Shown here piece by piece: positions 62,102-64,000 of a stretch of 64,000 bases of DNA. The stretch covers positions 10,509,764 to 10,573,763 of the forward strand of contig NC_080422.1 in assembly GCF_029873635.1 (NCBI RefSeq), in the 5' to 3' direction. This DNA comes from Malania oleifera. Lineage: Eukaryota > Streptophyta > Magnoliopsida > Santalales > Ximeniaceae. The translations under genes were made by a program, and so were the position numbers. The first letter of the stretch is position 1. The number at the start of each line of letters is the position of its first letter. A model generated the notes under the pieces. The model worked only from the letters and a program-made list of their open reading frames with translations. It ran no database searches and was not told where the DNA came from.

Positions 62102-64000
62102 CTTAATATTACTTTATTAAATGTTTCCTTAGATCCTAGGCTTAGGTTTAGGGGATTGTGATGACTGTAGGTTAGGAAGTGGTCTGTGCTTAAAATGAAA
62201 ATTCTTAGTATATGTATTCACTGTACACTTTTTCCATACTAAGAAATTGAATAAACTTCACTTCCAAGTGGGCTATGCATCTCTATTAGATAAATATTTC
62301 TAAATGCTTAACCCATGTTAACATGAAAATCACAAAGTTAAGCAACTGTTGTCCATTACACAAAATTGAGTGTTAGGGTTCTACTTCTATCATATATCAC
62401 TATACCCTAAACTTACTTTTGAATATGAAAAGTCTAAATCAAAATCAAGCCATCACTCTAGGCTTAAAGCCCTATTGATAATAAATGGCTAATATATATA
62501 TTAAGTGCTTCTCATAGCTATAACCAAATTAGAGGTATCCATTAGGGATTTGGTCCCTTTGAGTTTAAATTGCAAAACCTTTAATTTTGGTTTAATCGCT
62601 CCATAGGAAATCTATACCAAACCATGACCATATCAGGTATAGATTCATCCTTTCCTTGGTTTGTATTCTTGTTCTAAATTGTGATAATATTTATAGGGCA
62701 CTTTCCATTCTCCGAAGAGCATTGTTCAAGAAAATTCAAATACTCATAAATGCTCTTTACCTAAGCGATTGGACATATCCACTTTCATGAAAATATCCTG
62801 AGTCATGTCCACTTATATTGAATACTCTTCGAATTTAATAAAAATTGTAATCCTTAAGAGTATTTAATCTACTTCATATGCATAGCTCTCAAAACGTTAA
62901 GTCATATCCTTTAAAGCTTCATATCATTAGAGATGAGTTGAATGGCAATGTTGGTTGTAGTAGGTCTCAATCTAGATGAGTGCAAAAAATTCAAGTAGAC
63001 CTATGCACATGCAGTTTAAATTGAAAGCCATTCCAACTTGTGCCTCTCACACACACTAAGATTCATAAGAAAAGAGGCAGACATTGGCTTATCATCTCAA
63101 CAAATATTCATTGTGACTTTCTGGCCCAATAAGCCTAAAGCATTCACCGCCAAGATATAATCATGAAAAATCTAAAACACTTGGCTAAGTAATGAGAAAT
63201 TAAGAAAAGGCATAAAATGAATAAGTACATAACTCAGGGGGAGCATTTCTCTTTTATGACTTTTTATATTAAATGCTCTTATGATCATAGCTTATATGCC
63301 TTAATGAGTTACAGCACTAAACTCATAACTATCCACTATTATTTATTGTTCATATTATATCTTGATGGACAGTGATTTATGATTATCTAGTATTGTGAAC
63401 TATTATTGAATATATTGTTTGATAATTCTGGATTGCATGGAACGCCATCTGTAAGGCTGTGGCAAAAACTTATTTACTTGCATGCTTGTATGGGAACGCC
63501 TCCTGCATGACGGATGCAGTTGATGAGAATTGCATGCTGGTAGTGGATTATAGGTTCTCGTATGTTCAAAATACTATTTTAAATTGATTGCTTGAATCTA
63601 TCAAGTTTTAATGAATGAAAATTTGGGAAATGTCTAATTCACCGACGGCATGCTACTGAAATTTTGACAGGATTTTTCCCAAACCAAAACCTTGTGTTAA
63701 ATATGATTATGATGAAATTAACTTTAAAATATTTTTTAAAGGATGAGTGAAAACTCAAGTAGATAATTAATCTTCATCCTAACATAATCATCAATTGTTT
63801 AGAAAGGCTCAGATCCATCCCTATAGGAAACGCATAAATGATCCATATGCATCACTTTCATTTATTGAATATCGAGGCTCTTGAGAATATCCAAAACATT
63901 ATATCTAGTGCTTAAAGGCTTATGTTTTGATATGAAATGTTCTTGGGTCATGAACATTATTGCATGCCTTAATATATATCTTCTGATGCATCCAGGGTCT
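62102..64000. other. Internal region of F2 after gag, no pol seen
   Basis: AT-rich sequence with no protease, integrase or RT motif in any frame and only very short open frames. It may be the internal part of a gag-only element or unrelated sequence behind a deletion; the window ends before this can be decided. Confidence 0.5.

Larger units (their letters stand above)
49459..64000 (+). mobile_element. SIRE-type copia element F2 (continues past window end)
   Basis: 5' LTR 49459-60819 (split by chromovirus H), PBS tggtatcagagc at 60822-60833, and a copia gag frame 60875-62101. No protease, integrase, RT or 3' LTR was found in the remaining 1.9 kb of the window. The family is the same as solo LTR F1. 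Premature stops in gag mean it is not autonomous as it stands. Confidence 0.8.

Overview
The window looks like a eudicot plant chromosome: AT-rich, packed with nested LTR retrotransposons, with plant-type spliced genes. Only two intact host genes are visible, a tandem pair of glycosyl hydrolase family 9 (GH9) endoglucanases at 35.6-39.2 kb and 40.4-44.3 kb. Both have the same eight-exon structure, both catalytic motifs and duplicated promoters. Nearly everything else is mobile DNA, and much of its nesting order can be read from target-site duplications (TSDs). Species cannot be stated from the sequence alone. LEFT ARM (1-35 kb): a decayed LINE reverse transcriptase (1-720, minus) abuts a minus-strand chromovirus, element A (774-23189). 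A carries one solo LTR in its RT (4531-8267, itself holding a second solo LTR at 5561-7317), a 9-kb non-autonomous LTR element in its gag (9707-18731), and a third solo LTR in its own right LTR (20859-22980). The 9-kb element contains, in its left LTR, a tandem Cassandra TRIM with three LTRs bearing 5S-rRNA-like domains. In its internal region it has a decayed WUSCHEL-related homeobox (WOX) copy and a tRNA-type SINE. Next come a truncated plus-strand gypsy LTR (23190-27145) with a SIRE-type copia solo LTR inside it, then two broken Copia elements (27.1-35.0 kb), one split by a solo LTR. GENE ISLAND (35.2-44.5 kb): the two endoglucanases. The second carries an Au-like SINE in intron 1 and an RTE-type LINE 3' end in intron 2. 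RIGHT ARM (44.5-64 kb): a minus-strand Copia element deleted for most of pol, with a complete TRIM in one LTR. It is followed by a SIRE-type copia element running off the window end. Its 5' LTR is split by a full-length Tekay-like chromovirus (51368-60417), and its gag contains a 28-residue tandem repeat rich in Cys, Glu and Ser. MOST UNUSUAL POINTS: the WOX homeobox copy inside an LTR element; the Cassandra concatemer; an inverted duplication that replaced the promoter region of one chromovirus LTR; and TCGA-centred palindrome arrays shared by LTRs of otherwise unrelated families. All similarities were judged by eye against remembered family motifs; no database search was run.
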